A DNA stretch of 64,000 bases from Candidatus Vecturithrix granuli (GCA_000739535.1 DF820472.1:31009-95008); one strand, 5' to 3'; shown: positions 1-9,925, counted from the first letter of the stretch. Notes: generated by a model not told the origin, from the sequence alone. Made by a program: numbers and translations.

Positions 1-3000
1 CGCAGCCTCTATTATTTTGCGCCTGAAGACCCGCAATTTGCCGGCTATGCGTTTAATGTGTATGACCGTCCCGGCGGCGACCATGTTGCTCAAAAAACCG
101 AAAGACTCGACGATAACGGGGAATATCGTTTTGAATATACCTTAACCGATTCCGATTTCGGCCCCTATTCCTACAGTCTGGATGCCACCGTCACCGACGT
201 CAACAAACGCCAGGTTTCGAAACGCAAAACCTTGATTGTGCATGGTGGCGAATATTACATCGGCTTGAAGCTGGAAAGCTTTTTCGCGGCCTCCGGCGAA
301 GATTTTACGCTCACCACAGTAGCAATTACCCCGGATGAAACTCTGTTGGCCGGCCAGAACTATCAGGTACAGGTTAAGCGCATCTGGTGGGAATCGGTGC
401 GTCGCGCCGGAAACGGCGGCAGGTTGTACTGGGAATCGGAACAAAAAGAGGAAGTGGTTCAGGAATTTCAGGTACAGAGCGGATTTGAACCGACCGCGCT
501 GACCTTCCCCATCGAAAAGGTCGGATATTACAAAATAGAAGCCAAAGGCAGCGATAGTCGCAGCAACGCCATCCGGTCGGAAGATTATTTTTACGCTATC
601 GGCTCTGGCTATGCGGCCTGGCTGCGGGAAGATGATGATTATGTCGAACTGACGCCAAATGCTGAACGCTATCAACCGGGCGATACAGCCAGAATTTTGG
701 TGAAATCACCGTATGAATCGGTCAAAGCTCTGGTCACGGTTGAACGCGAAGGTGTCATTGAACGTTGGGTGCAAACCATCGAAGGCAGCGCAGACACGAT
801 TGACATTCCGATCAAATCGGAATACATTCCGAATGTTTATGTTGGCGTCATGCTGATTCAAGGACGACTGACCTATGATAAGATCGAAGATGAACTGGAT
901 CTGGGCAAACCAGGCTTTAAAATTGGTTATACCGGCTTTCAGGTCAATCCGTCCGAACGACATTTGCAGGTTAATGTCACGCCGGATCGCGAAGAATATC
1001 GTCCAGGCGAAGAGGTGGAACTCAACCTGCAAGTGACCAATAAAGACGGCGTGGGACAGTCTGCGGAAGTCGTGGTTTCTGTCGTAGATGTGGGCGTATT
1101 GAATCTGATTAACTACGCCACGCCCGATCCCTTCGACTATTTTTATCGTTCTCGCGCTTTGGGCGTGTTAACCTCGGAATTGCGCACCAGCATTGTCGGA
1201 CAGCGGAATTACAGCGAAAAAGGTGAACGCAAACCCGGTGACGGACTTGACATGGCGGCCATGATGAAACTGATTGAACTGCGCGAGAAATTTAAACCGA
1301 CCGCCTATCATAATCCTGAAGTGCGCACCGACACCAACGGCCGCGCCACCGTGCGGTTTACCCTGCCGGATAATCTGACTTCTTTCCGGATTATGGCGAC
1401 CGCGCATACGAAAGATTCACTTTTCGGAGCTGGCGACAAACGGATTAAGGTGAATAAAAATCTGATGCTCACCTCATCCTTGCCGCGATTCTTGCGCATC
1501 GGCGATACGATTCAGGCCGGGATTCTGGCGCACAATCGTACGCAAAACGATGGCGATGCGGCAATTCAAACCGAAACTGAGGGCGTGATGCTGGCAAGCC
1601 CTGACCTTCAGCAGATCAGGCTGCCAAAAGATGATAAACACGAGGTGTTGTTTACCTATAAGGCGCCGGATCAAGAACAGGATGCAACCTTTATTTTCCG
1701 GGGCAAAATGGAAGACGAAAGCGACGGATTGAAAGTCAGCATCCCCGTCTTGCTGCACAGGTTGCCCTTAACAACCGCCTTGTTTGGCAATACCACGCAG
1801 GACTGGCACCGCGAATTTGTCACTGTGCCGGAAGATGCGGTACCGGGTTGGGGCAATGTCCAACTCTCGCTGGCTTCGACCATGTTTACCGACATCAAAG
1901 GCGGCGTGGATTTTCTGTTCGGCTATCCTTATGGCTGTCTGGAACAAAAAATTTCGCGTATCCTGCCGATGATTCTGGCCGAAGACCTGATTAGCGCGTT
2001 TGATCTCGACGTTCTGCAAGGCGACGATTATAAGGCCGTTGTGCAGAAAACTCTGGATGAATTCTCTTCTTTCCAACATGACAATGGCGGATTTGGCTAT
2101 TGGAAACGTCCGTATTCACCATCGCCTTTTGTCTCAGCGTATGCCGTCTTCACTCTGGCAATGGCGAAAAAGGCCGGGTATACAGTGGATGAAGAAGTTG
2201 AACAAAAAGCAGTGACCTATCTGGAAAATGTGCTCAAAGGGCAAAACGAACGCGCCACGATTTATCGTTACAACGAATTAGCCTGGAATACGATTGATGC
2301 CTTTATCCTTTCCACGCTGGCCTTGTACGACAAATATCAGCCGGCGTATGCCACGCGGCTTTACGAAGTGCGTGACCGGCTGCCGGTGTTTGGCAAAGCC
2401 TTGCTGCTGAAAGCAGTACACCTTGGAAAAGGGACTGATCTGATCCGCAACACGCTGAAAGAAGAGTTATTGAATTCCGCCCGCATCGAAGCTCGCACCG
2501 CCTATTTTGAGGAAAAAGACGATGGCGGACTGGCCTGGATTCATCACTCTGATGTCCGCAGCACCGCAGCGGTGGCGCAGGCGTTAATGGAAGTTTATGG
2601 CGCAAGCGCAGAGAACGAAACCTTTATTCCGAAAGCGATTGAATGGCTGCTGCGACAAAGAAAACAGCAATCAGCCTGGCGCACCACGCAGGAAAACTTG
2701 TTTGTATTCTGGGCGCTTGCGACCTATCTGAATACCTTTGAAGCCACGGAGCCAGATTTTACCGGCAAAATCCTGGTCAATCGCAACGAAATTCTCTCGG
2801 AATTATTCAAAGGCCGCACCACAAAAATTGCCACTCAGACCGTGCCGCTTGATCAGTTGCCCAAAGGCCAGGACAACCTGGTAGAATTTGCGAAAGAAGG
2901 CACAGGCCGCATGTATTACACTGCGGTGCTAACCTATCTGCCTTCAGGCGAGCCGGAGCCGATTGATTACGGAATTGCCGTGCAGAAATCAATGACGGTT

Positions 3001-3390
3001 GTGAAAGGCAAGGGCAAAGGTACGGAAAACTTCTATCGCGGGGATCTGATCAAGGTGGAATTGACGATCACCACGCCGCGCGACCGCTTGTTTGTGTATG
3101 TGGATGATCCGCTTGCGTCCAGTTTTCAGGCCATCAACTTCAGTCTGAATACCACGGATCAGTCCTTACAAACATACATCAAGAACGATTCGCCTTTCCG
3201 TTACAGTGAATTTAAGGATGACCGCGTGGTATTTTACGCCGATTATCTGGATAAAGGCGTGCATCACATCTCGTATTTAGTGAGCGCGGAACACAGCGGC
3301 ACGTTCAATCTGCCGCCGACCTTCTCGGCCGAAATGTACACGCCGGAAGTGTTCGGACAAACCGGGGCGGACGTGGTTAAAGTTGAGTAA
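1..3390 (+). CDS. Alpha-2-macroglobulin family protein, 5'-truncated by window edge
   Basis: The reading frame is open from base 1, so the N-terminus lies outside the window; about 1,130 residues remain. The visible part has beta-sandwich (MG-like) repeats, then the thioester motif CLEQ at 1936-1947 in the context GYPYGCLEQ. An alpha/alpha-toroid-like helical region follows (for example NGGFGYWKRPYSPSPF), then C-terminal beta domains. Known family role: bacterial A2M is a periplasmic, usually lipid-anchored protein that traps attacking proteases through a Cys-Gln thioester and often pairs with PBP1c. The partner, if any, would lie to the left and is not visible. CLEQ is the bacterial form of the eukaryotic CGEQ. 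The stop is followed by an inverted-repeat region. The family assignment is secure; the substrate protease is unknown. Confidence 0.93.
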   Translation, partial: RSLYYFAPEDPQFAGYAFNVYDRPGGDHVAQKTERLDDNGEYRFEYTLTDSDFGPYSYSLDATVTDVNKRQVSKRKTLIVHGGEYYIGLKLESFFAASGEDFTLTTVAITPDETLLAGQNYQVQVKRIWWESVRRAGNGGRLYWESEQKEEVVQEFQVQSGFEPTALTFPIEKVGYYKIEAKGSDSRSNAIRSEDYFYAIGSGYAAWLREDDDYVELTPNAERYQPGDTARILVKSPYESVKALVTVEREGVIERWVQTIEGSADTIDIPIKSEYIPNVYVGVMLIQGRLTYDKIEDELDLGKPGFKIGYTGFQVNPSERHLQVNVTPDREEYRPGEEVELNLQVTNKDGVGQSAEVVVSVVDVGVLNLINYATPDPFDYFYRSRALGVLTSELRTSIVGQRNYSEKGERKPGDGLDMAAMMKLIELREKFKPTAYHNPEVRTDTNGRATVRFTLPDNLTSFRIMATAHTKDSLFGAGDKRIKVNKNLMLTSSLPRFLRIGDTIQAGILAHNRTQNDGDAAIQTETEGVMLASPDLQQIRLPKDDKHEVLFTYKAPDQEQDATFIFRGKMEDESDGLKVSIPVLLHRLPLTTALFGNTTQDWHREFVTVPEDAVPGWGNVQLSLASTMFTDIKGGVDFLFGYPYGCLEQKISRILPMILAEDLISAFDLDVLQGDDYKAVVQKTLDEFSSFQHDNGGFGYWKRPYSPSPFVSAYAVFTLAMAKKAGYTVDEEVEQKAVTYLENVLKGQNERATIYRYNELAWNTIDAFILSTLALYDKYQPAYATRLYEVRDRLPVFGKALLLKAVHLGKGTDLIRNTLKEELLNSARIEARTAYFEEKDDGGLAWIHHSDVRSTAAVAQALMEVYGASAENETFIPKAIEWLLRQRKQQSAWRTTQENLFVFWALATYLNTFEATEPDFTGKILVNRNEILSELFKGRTTKIATQTVPLDQLPKGQDNLVEFAKEGTGRMYYTAVLTYLPSGEPEPIDYGIAVQKSMTVVKGKGKGTENFYRGDLIKVELTITTPRDRLFVYVDDPLASSFQAINFSLNTTDQSLQTYIKNDSPFRYSEFKDDRVVFYADYLDKGVHHISYLVSAEHSGTFNLPPTFSAEMYTPEVFGQTGADVVKVE

Positions 3391-3417
3391 ACGACGCCTG
3401 TGCGGAATTGTGTGCTT

Positions 3418-3613
3418 AACCACAGATGAACACAGATGGATACGGATGAAGAAAATGGGCGTTGATGATCATTTCGGCCATGATTACAACGGATTTGGGA
3501 ATTAAACGGATAACGAATCGTATAATCCGCTCCATTCTTTCATCCGTTGTAGTGAGAGCCGAAACGATGGCCAACGCCAAAAATGAGAGAGTGATCTGTG
3601 TTCATCTGTGGTT
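3418..3613. repeat. Intergenic inverted repeat with nested palindrome
   Basis: Perfect 20-bp arms at 3418-3437 (aaccacagatgaacacagat) and 3594-3613 flank a nested, weaker palindrome (acaacggat at the left, atccgttgt at the right, about 3488-3550). The nested part resembles the repeat cluster at 33100-33314. The element fills the gap between the A2M gene and the next gene. It has no U-tract typical of a terminator, so a dispersed repeat is more likely. Confidence 0.8.
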
Positions 3614-3656
3614 CCGTTTTTTACTACTAAGACAGTATTGTTTTTGAAGAACGTTG

Positions 3657-4892
3657 ATGAAAAAAACAGAGGTTTTGGAAATCCTTCGAAATGGAGAAAA
3701 CTCCGGGGTAGAATTTAAACGTGACAGCATTGATAACGCCGCCTTAGCAAAAGAACTGGTCGCATTATCAAACGCCTGGGGCGGATACATTTTCCTGGGA
3801 GTTGATGATCAAGGAATAGTAGTCGGATTGACGCGCCCCAATCTTGAGGAATGGGTTATGACCACATGCCGGGATAAAATCCGTCCGGAAATCATTCCGT
3901 ACTTTGAAATTCTGCAAGATGTTGTTCCCGGAAAGAATATTGCCATCATCAAAGTTGAACGGGGCTGGACCGTGCATCACCGCTGGCATAACAATCATCG
4001 TACCTATTATCTGCGGGTAGGCTCAGAAAGCCGTGAAGCCAGTCAGGAGGAATTGGGACGGCTCTTTCAGCAGCGAGGAGCGTTTCGGGTAGAAACGCGG
4101 TCGGTATCGGGCAGCAGCCTGAAAGATCTGGATCGGGAACGTTTAGAAGATTATTTCGGACGAGTTCGAGCCCAGGAAATCCCGGATTATGACGATGAGA
4201 CGAGTTGGCGAAAACTCCTCGTCAACACCGAAATGCTGAGTGATGAAAGCGAAAATTATCCCTGTACTATAGCCGGTTTGCTGCTTTTCGGAAAACAACC
4301 TCACCGTTTTTTGCCGCAGTCAGCAATTGAAGCTAATGCCTTTTCCGGCGTTGAAAAGGATTATGCTGCTATTGAACGCAGCACATTTCGCGGTCCAATT
4401 GTCGGATTATTCCGAAAGAAGGAATATGAACTTACCCTGGTTGATCCGGGGCTGATTGAAAAAGCCCTCAGCTTTGTGAGGCGTAATACCATTCCAAGCG
4501 CAAAATTGCTGAACGGAACTGTGAGGGTGGATATACCCTGTTACCCTGACGACGTAATTCGAGAAGCCGTGGTCAATGCGATTGTGCATCGTGACTATTT
4601 ATTGTCGGCGACCGATATTGAGCTTATGCTGTACGCCAATCGCCTGGAAATTATTTCACCCGGACAACTGCCAAACGGCGTCACGGTCGAAAAAATGAAA
4701 ACCGGCTGCCGGGCGGCAAGAAATCAATTGTTGAAAGATGTGCTGCGAGATTACGGATACATGGAACATATCGGCATGGGCATCCCCAGAAAAATTATCA
4801 AAGGCATGAAAGCGCACAATGGGACAGAACCGGAATTGATTGCCGGTGAAGAAGAATTTCTGCTGCGCTTATCAGCGCGCAGCCCTGAGTAA
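3657..4892 (+). CDS. AlbA_2/Schlafen-type putative DNA-binding regulator with HATPase_c_4 domain
   Basis: The 411-residue protein has an N-terminal AlbA_2 (formerly AAA_4) domain, about residues 5-130: the family signatures GVEFKRD, ELVALSNAWGGYIFLGVDD and YYLRVGSESREAS are visible. The C-terminal half carries an ATPase-like HATPase_c_4 segment (IREAVVNAIVHRDY, then GMGIPRKI near the end). Proteins of this build are usually annotated as ATP-binding putative transcriptional regulators; the ligand is generally unknown. ATG at 3657 is chosen over the in-frame TTG three bases upstream. No strong ribosome-binding site is visible. It stands alone between repeats and the convergent kinase gene. Function beyond the family is not inferable from the sequence. 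Confidence 0.82.
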   Translation: MKKTEVLEILRNGENSGVEFKRDSIDNAALAKELVALSNAWGGYIFLGVDDQGIVVGLTRPNLEEWVMTTCRDKIRPEIIPYFEILQDVVPGKNIAIIKVERGWTVHHRWHNNHRTYYLRVGSESREASQEELGRLFQQRGAFRVETRSVSGSSLKDLDRERLEDYFGRVRAQEIPDYDDETSWRKLLVNTEMLSDESENYPCTIAGLLLFGKQPHRFLPQSAIEANAFSGVEKDYAAIERSTFRGPIVGLFRKKEYELTLVDPGLIEKALSFVRRNTIPSAKLLNGTVRVDIPCYPDDVIREAVVNAIVHRDYLLSATDIELMLYANRLEIISPGQLPNGVTVEKMKTGCRAARNQLLKDVLRDYGYMEHIGMGIPRKIIKGMKAHNGTEPELIAGEEEFLLRLSARSPE

Positions 4893-4924
4893 GCGCAGAG
4901 CTTTTGGACGTCATCGAAAGGCGT

Positions 4925-6235
4925 TTATACGCCGGAAAGATACTCCTCAAACTCCTGAAGCAGCCATTCTAACTCGGCTTGCGTCAGATTGGTGGCAATT
5001 TCCAACGTCTGACCTTCATGATTAATTCCTAGCACTGACCGTTGGCGTTTTTTCTTTCTTCCGGGCAATCCCTTTTTAAAATAGCCGGTAATTGCTGTTT
5101 TTCGCAGAGAAGAAAGGGGAATAGTTTTGGGTGGGCCAATTCCAAAAGGTTTGGTATAGATTTCGATGTTTTGGGGACTCAATTCGATTCTGCTCTGTCC
5201 AAAAAGATTATCCAGCCCTACGACGATTAGCAAGATTCCAAGCAAACTGAAAGGTCCCGCATGGAAACCCCCGAGGCCTCCCAGGATGAGCAAACCAAGA
5301 AGTATTCTTGTAATCCCTTTTCCGCGCGTACGCTTTGGGATCAAAAACTCGATATGCTGCTGGCCTTTCACGATCTTTTTAATTGGCGTATGGGAAGGTT
5401 TGGCAACTTTCACAGTAAGCGTGGGGGCCTTGGTGGTAAAAGTGTTTTCGAGGATGTTCCTGACCGCGTCTGGCGAAGCAATGCGTTTGCTCACATCAAA
5501 TTCCAGTAATCCATTTAACAATCGCCGCATTTGCGTTGAGATCCGGAGAGACTTCTGAAAATCCGGTTTGTACTGTTCGGTCGGAAAATCCGCAGGGGGC
5601 CGGTGAGAGAGCATATACAGCAGCGTGGCTCCGGCAGCATAATAATCGGAGGCGGGCACGGCCTGGCCGCTGAATTGTTCAAAGGGCACATAGCCATACG
5701 TTCCGACAATGGTTGAGCCTCCCAGAAAGGTGGTGCGGATTTTCTCCTGCACCGCCCCAAAGTCAACCAGATAGACCTCATTGGTCTGGGAAAGTAACAG
5801 ATTTTTGGGGTTAATATCCCGGTGAATCACCGGTGGGTGCAAGGTATGCAAATACGCCAAAATATTGATAAGTTGCAAGAAGATGTCTAGGATTTCCCTT
5901 TCCGTGCCTCGCCATCCGCCTTCTACCAGGGCTTGTAAGGTTTTCCCCTCAACATATTCCTGCACCAGGGTGAATTGAGTGTCAGCGGAGGATTCCAGCG
6001 TAAAATAATCGATATAGGCCGGAATACGCGGATGGTTGAGTTTTTGCAAAATGGCAACTTCCCGTTCAAATAATTCCAGAGGTTTCCATTCCTGTAGGCG
6101 GGAAAAATGCAATTGTTTCAGGGCAACTATACGATTTTCCTGCATATCCATCGCTCGATAGGTTATGCCCATACTTCCCTGCCCGAGGATGCTCTCAATC
6201 CGGTAGCGATGTTGAAGGATGTCGCCAATATCCAT
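4925..6235 (-). CDS. Membrane-associated serine/threonine protein kinase
   Basis: An N-terminal Hanks-type kinase domain spans about residues 9-270: glycine loop GQGSMG (18-23), catalytic-lysine segment VALK (Lys40), catalytic loop HRDINPKN (HRD 138-140) and DFG (158-160). The catalytic loop has Asn where most kinases have Lys (HRDxKPxN). The loop Asp and Asn are kept, so activity is plausible but should be tested. A linker is followed by a hydrophobic hairpin (around 310-345) and a C-terminal PH-like segment that contains a basic GLPGRKKKRQR stretch. Such kinases phosphorylate cytoplasmic regulators. No phosphatase or substrate gene is adjacent. It is transcribed toward the convergent regulator at 3657-4892. 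Confidence 0.9.
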   Translation of the reverse strand: MDIGDILQHRYRIESILGQGSMGITYRAMDMQENRIVALKQLHFSRLQEWKPLELFEREVAILQKLNHPRIPAYIDYFTLESSADTQFTLVQEYVEGKTLQALVEGGWRGTEREILDIFLQLINILAYLHTLHPPVIHRDINPKNLLLSQTNEVYLVDFGAVQEKIRTTFLGGSTIVGTYGYVPFEQFSGQAVPASDYYAAGATLLYMLSHRPPADFPTEQYKPDFQKSLRISTQMRRLLNGLLEFDVSKRIASPDAVRNILENTFTTKAPTLTVKVAKPSHTPIKKIVKGQQHIEFLIPKRTRGKGITRILLGLLILGGLGGFHAGPFSLLGILLIVVGLDNLFGQSRIELSPQNIEIYTKPFGIGPPKTIPLSSLRKTAITGYFKKGLPGRKKKRQRSVLGINHEGQTLEIATNLTQAELEWLLQEFEEYLSGV

Positions 6236-6266
6236 GTTAAGTCAATAAATAATTTCTTTGAAAAAC

Positions 6267-6317
6267 ATTGTTTCGGGAATGAGTCTTCGGAAATTCGCGT
6301 ATCATTCCCGGAATAAT
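6267..6317 (-). terminator. Hairpin, possible terminator of the BatD-BatE gene
   Basis: Inverted arms 6267-6282 and 6302-6317 (core tcattcccg) lie just past the stop of the minus-strand Bat gene. Read on the minus strand, the stem is followed by a short T-rich stretch (gtttttc). That fits a weak intrinsic terminator. The same gtttcgggaa core occurs as an inverted repeat at 17557-17595, so a dispersed palindrome is an alternative. Confidence 0.4.
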
Positions 6318-6334
6318 TCAATTTACGCCGTTGT

Positions 6335-8983
6335 TCACTGAGGATGAATACGTTCCAGATCCTTGCGCATCACCCAGCCGATCACTTTATTGGGCAGTTG
6401 AATTTCTACCCAATCGAGTCTTTCGCGTTGAATGCGGACTCTGGCGCCTTCATGAATGGCAAACACTGCTGAATAGCCTTCGCCCGGTCCGGTCTTGGCT
6501 TCAACCTGCGGAGCAAGCAGAATCGCTTCTGTCGTGGAACTATAATGCGACGCTATAGACATGAATAATATTCCTGACACTATCCAGAACAAGGCAGGAA
6601 GCGCGCCAATATAAAGTAGTCGTTTTCGCCATTGACGCGACGCAAATATTCCCATAATCATTAAGAGAGAGAGCAGCAGAAAGAAAAAGAGCATCACGAA
6701 ACCCACTTCATCAGGCGTAAACGCCTCGCGCATTTGTTTTAACATTTCGAGAATTTTCCCATCGCTCTCTTGCTCCATTTTATCAAGCGTCAACGCCCGG
6801 GCATATTGCAGATTAAAGGCGACATCTTCATCGCGCGGCAGCAAGCGCCGGGCGCGTTCGTAATTCAGAATAGCTTCTCCGATTTTTTGGGATTTGAGCA
6901 GGGCATTGCCAAGATTGTAATATACATAGCCGTTCTCAATACCCGAAGTGAGGATTCCCCGATAGCGGGCAATGGCTTCCTGATAATTTTCCTGTTCATA
7001 GAACGCATTTCCCTGTTGAAAGAGTTCTTCAACTGAGGATGTCGCGCACCATACCCGCGAAGAGACGACGATACTGGTACATGCGAATACCAGCAGCACA
7101 GACAAGGGAACTCTCATAGTTTTGAGGGGTTTCAGGCCATTGAGTCGCTCAACTTGTGAGATGATTGCCTCAACATGCTCCAGCATAGTTTGCATATCCT
7201 TATTGCTCGCGTCAATCGGAGCAAAACGGGCGTAATCGCATTGCTCAAGACAATTTTTCAATAATTGAGCCGAATCTTCATCAAGTCCCTGTTCAATGAG
7301 GATCTGGCTGATTTCACCGCTGATTCCTGCGGGCGGCAGATTCAGTTTATCGCCAAGATACTGCCGCAAAATATTGGAAATCTCGGCGTAAAATGCTTTG
7401 CTGTTTCCCTGCTGCATCAATTGGCCTGCTGTTTTCAAGCGGGTTTTCGACTGCTTATTCGCCCGTTTTTGTCGTACATACCGCTCATCCCGCATGTAGG
7501 TATCACGATAGTGTTTATAACCAAACGCAGCAATGATCGCCAGAATCGGGACAATGTGCAGCAGGAGGAACATCCCGCTCTGATGCCAGGAGCCTCGCTG
7601 ATCAGTTAAGCGGGGCATGTTGGTTTTAATGAAGCGAATATCTTGCCCTAGCAATTTGACTTCTTCTTTGGTCGTGATCAGTCGTTCTACCGGAGTTTCT
7701 GCTTGAGCTTTTGGCAGTACGACTAGGTGGATCGGTTCCGAATGCAATGTTTGATACGTCTGGCGTTGCGGATCAAAATAGGAAAACTGCACCGGGGCGA
7801 TCTGAAATTCGCCATCCTGAGACGGGATAATCACGGTTTCAAAGATTTTTTCGCCCTGAAGCGGTTCTTGCAAAGGAAACGGATTTTCCGTAATCTGCGT
7901 GTCATAGCGTTTAAAGGCTTCAGGAAGCGTAATCACCGGTTCTTTAATTGTCTTAATGTTTCCGCTGCCCTGAATTTTCACAGTCAAGGTGATCGGCTCA
8001 TCTTGTGTGACTTTTTGCGCTGACGTCGTGACAGACATGGAATAGCTGCCGACATCGCCGTTAAAAGTTGCCGGCCGATTTTCTTCCGGGAGCGGCAGAA
8101 TTTTCAACACCAACGGCTGCGTTTTTCTAATGACTTCCTGGGTTCCTCCGAAAAATGGATCATCGAATAGTTGGTTAAAGGGATCATTGGACCAGGCGCG
8201 TGCCCTTGATCTGGTTCTCACCGCGAGCGTCATTACCAGGGGATCAATGGTCACTTCCCCGCTTGTTGTTGGAAATAAGGCAGTCTTTTTCATCAGGGCG
8301 ACTCCATATTGCTGCCCGTTGAGCGCGACATATTGCAATTTCGGCGGACTGGGAGTTTGAAGCTCTTCAACCCAGAATCCGGTAAATTGCGGCTGTTGCG
8401 AGATATCATAGCCGGAAATATTGACCTGGGTGTATAAATAAAATGAAACCGTGATTTGTTCGCCGATGTAGGCTGTTTCTTTATCAACTTCAGCCTTCAG
8501 GAAAACCTCGGGCTGCTCAGTTTGCTGAGGCGATCCCTGTCCCTGTTGAGATGGCCCTTGCGGCGTTTGATCCGGAGCCGCGCCTTTCACGACTTCAACT
8601 TTGATGGGATCAGTGGTATAGGTTTTGCCTTCATAATTGAGCGTTGCGGAACCGATTTCCAGCGTTCCGGTATTTTTGGGCGAAAGCATGTATTGATACG
8701 AAATGGAACTGGTATATTTCCCATTAATAATCGAAATGCTGGAAGATTGATTCGGACCGCGCAGCACATCGAAATCCTTTTTTAAATCCGGCAATTCCGG
8801 CCTGAGATCCGTGACCATATTATCGCCGGAAATAATAAATGACAATACCAACACATCCTCAAACGCCATCCGGGTTTTATCCACATCGGCTTTAAACGTG
8901 AACACGCCGGCATGAACGGCATTCGCCAATAAAAGGATAATCGTTGCACCAAACCAAAATCCATGTAATCTGCTGCTCTTCAT
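6335..8983 (-). CDS. BatD-BatE fusion protein (oxygen-tolerance/Bat family)
   Basis: The 882-residue product starts at the ATG at 8983 because that start gives a clean signal peptide (MKSSRLHGFWFGATIILLLA); an ATG 99 bases upstream would bury it. Residues ~25-470 are BatD-like beta domains (AYIGEQITVSFYLY, GDVGSYSMSV). A membrane segment lies near 490-510, then a helical cytoplasmic part. At residue 623 a second signal-like hydrophobic stretch begins (MRVPLSVLLVFACTS), followed by TPR repeats (YYNLGNALLKSQKIGEAI), two membrane helices and a C-terminal SH3-like domain (AKTGPGEGYSAVF). That second half is BatE architecture. BatD and BatE are normally separate genes; here the frame is continuous. 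It sits downstream of batC and a VWA/AAA pair. Known family role: cell-envelope stress tolerance, mechanism unclear. Confidence 0.85.
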   Translation of the reverse strand: MKSSRLHGFWFGATIILLLANAVHAGVFTFKADVDKTRMAFEDVLVLSFIISGDNMVTDLRPELPDLKKDFDVLRGPNQSSSISIINGKYTSSISYQYMLSPKNTGTLEIGSATLNYEGKTYTTDPIKVEVVKGAAPDQTPQGPSQQGQGSPQQTEQPEVFLKAEVDKETAYIGEQITVSFYLYTQVNISGYDISQQPQFTGFWVEELQTPSPPKLQYVALNGQQYGVALMKKTALFPTTSGEVTIDPLVMTLAVRTRSRARAWSNDPFNQLFDDPFFGGTQEVIRKTQPLVLKILPLPEENRPATFNGDVGSYSMSVTTSAQKVTQDEPITLTVKIQGSGNIKTIKEPVITLPEAFKRYDTQITENPFPLQEPLQGEKIFETVIIPSQDGEFQIAPVQFSYFDPQRQTYQTLHSEPIHLVVLPKAQAETPVERLITTKEEVKLLGQDIRFIKTNMPRLTDQRGSWHQSGMFLLLHIVPILAIIAAFGYKHYRDTYMRDERYVRQKRANKQSKTRLKTAGQLMQQGNSKAFYAEISNILRQYLGDKLNLPPAGISGEISQILIEQGLDEDSAQLLKNCLEQCDYARFAPIDASNKDMQTMLEHVEAIISQVERLNGLKPLKTMRVPLSVLLVFACTSIVVSSRVWCATSSVEELFQQGNAFYEQENYQEAIARYRGILTSGIENGYVYYNLGNALLKSQKIGEAILNYERARRLLPRDEDVAFNLQYARALTLDKMEQESDGKILEMLKQMREAFTPDEVGFVMLFFFLLLSLLMIMGIFASRQWRKRLLYIGALPALFWIVSGILFMSIASHYSSTTEAILLAPQVEAKTGPGEGYSAVFAIHEGARVRIQRERLDWVEIQLPNKVIGWVMRKDLERIHPQ

Positions 8984-9075
8984 AACTGAAAATATCAAAC
9001 CCACGCCAGAGCGCAAAGGTCGCCCACACTCCTCTTCATTTCTTTGCGAACATTGCGTCTTTGCGTGAAATATGT

Positions 9076-9840
9076 TTACCAATCTTTTTCTACAGGTCGA
9101 GGAACGCTCTGTACCTGTTGCTGTTGCAACTGTTCCTTTTCTTTGAGCGCGTCCAGAATCCGCAACGCTTCTTCTTGCGACAATTGCTGTTCTTGCTCTT
9201 CAGGCGATTGTTCCTGAGCCTGTGCAGCTTGCTGCTGCTGTTCTTCTTGTTGTTTTTGCTGCTGCTCCTGCTGTTGCTCTTCCTTATTTTCTTGTTGCTG
9301 CTGCTTCTGCTGATTTTGCTGCTGTTCTTGCTGTTCTTTTTGCTCCTCTTGATCTTGCTGTTGCTGTTGTTGCTGCTGAGGCGGAGGCTGTACAATCAGC
9401 TTTTCCACAATCTGTTTATTTTGCTGAGCCTGTTGATGGCGCGGATTCAGTTCCAACGCCTGTTTGTAGGCTTCTAAGGCCTGTTGATATTGCCCTTGTT
9501 TGAGCCAGGCATTGCCGCTATTATATTGGACATCCGCTTTAAAATTACTGTTATCAGAAGTTTCCAGAGCTTTCTGATACATCTCGACCGCCTGAGCATA
9601 GTTGCCCTGTTTTGTCAGGGTATTGCCCATATTGGCGTACAGTTTTGGCAGACGCAGATCGCCGGGCTGGCTGTTCACATCGGCTTCGGTAAAGGACTGT
9701 AAGGCCTCATCGTATCGCCCGGCATCAAAGAGTTCGTTCCCTTTTTTCGTATTCCGAGCCACAATATCGCCCCAGGTAAAGCCCATCAAAAAACAAGAAA
9801 GCGCGATCAAGCTGTGTATCATACATTTTTGAATGCGCAT
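9076..9840 (-). CDS. BatC-like TPR protein with long Gln/Glu-rich tail
   Basis: The ATG at 9840 is preferred because it starts a signal peptide (MRIQKCMIHSLIALSCFLMG). Residues ~30-150 hold about three TPRs (GNELFDAGRYDEALQSFTEA; GNTLTKQGNYAQAVEMYQKA; GNAWLKQGQYQQALEAYKQA). The remaining ~100 residues are mostly Gln and Glu with Pro at the start, and end in a conserved-looking basic/Trp tail (PVEKDW). The Q tract is encoded by CAG/CAA runs at roughly 9220-9385. TPR followed by a Q/E-rich tail is typical of BatC, which partners BatD/E in the periplasm. It lies 92 bp upstream of the BatD-BatE gene in the same direction. The low-complexity tail can vary in length between strains. Confidence 0.82.
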   Translation of the reverse strand: MRIQKCMIHSLIALSCFLMGFTWGDIVARNTKKGNELFDAGRYDEALQSFTEADVNSQPGDLRLPKLYANMGNTLTKQGNYAQAVEMYQKALETSDNSNFKADVQYNSGNAWLKQGQYQQALEAYKQALELNPRHQQAQQNKQIVEKLIVQPPPQQQQQQQQDQEEQKEQQEQQQNQQKQQQQENKEEQQQEQQQKQQEEQQQQAAQAQEQSPEEQEQQLSQEEALRILDALKEKEQLQQQQVQSVPRPVEKDW

Positions 9841-9865
9841 AAATATCAACTCTTTTAAAAATCTC

Positions 9866-9925
9866 CGTACCCCGGACATCCCTGTCCGGGGTATTTGCCT
9901 GCCGGACAGGGATGTTCCGGGTACG
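9866..9925. repeat. Intergenic palindrome
   Basis: Arms of 24 bp at 9866-9889 and 9902-9925 differ at two positions (core ggacatccctgtccgg). The element sits in the gap between the VWA gene and batC. There is no T-tract after it on the minus strand, so it is a repeat-type hairpin rather than an obvious terminator. It could still separate expression of the two halves of the operon. Confidence 0.75.

Noticed and set aside
9061..9477. Leu-rich plus-strand frame that looks like a membrane protein
   Set aside because: It is the complement of the CAG/CAA tract in batC, which reads as Leu codons on the other strand; it has no ribosome-binding site.
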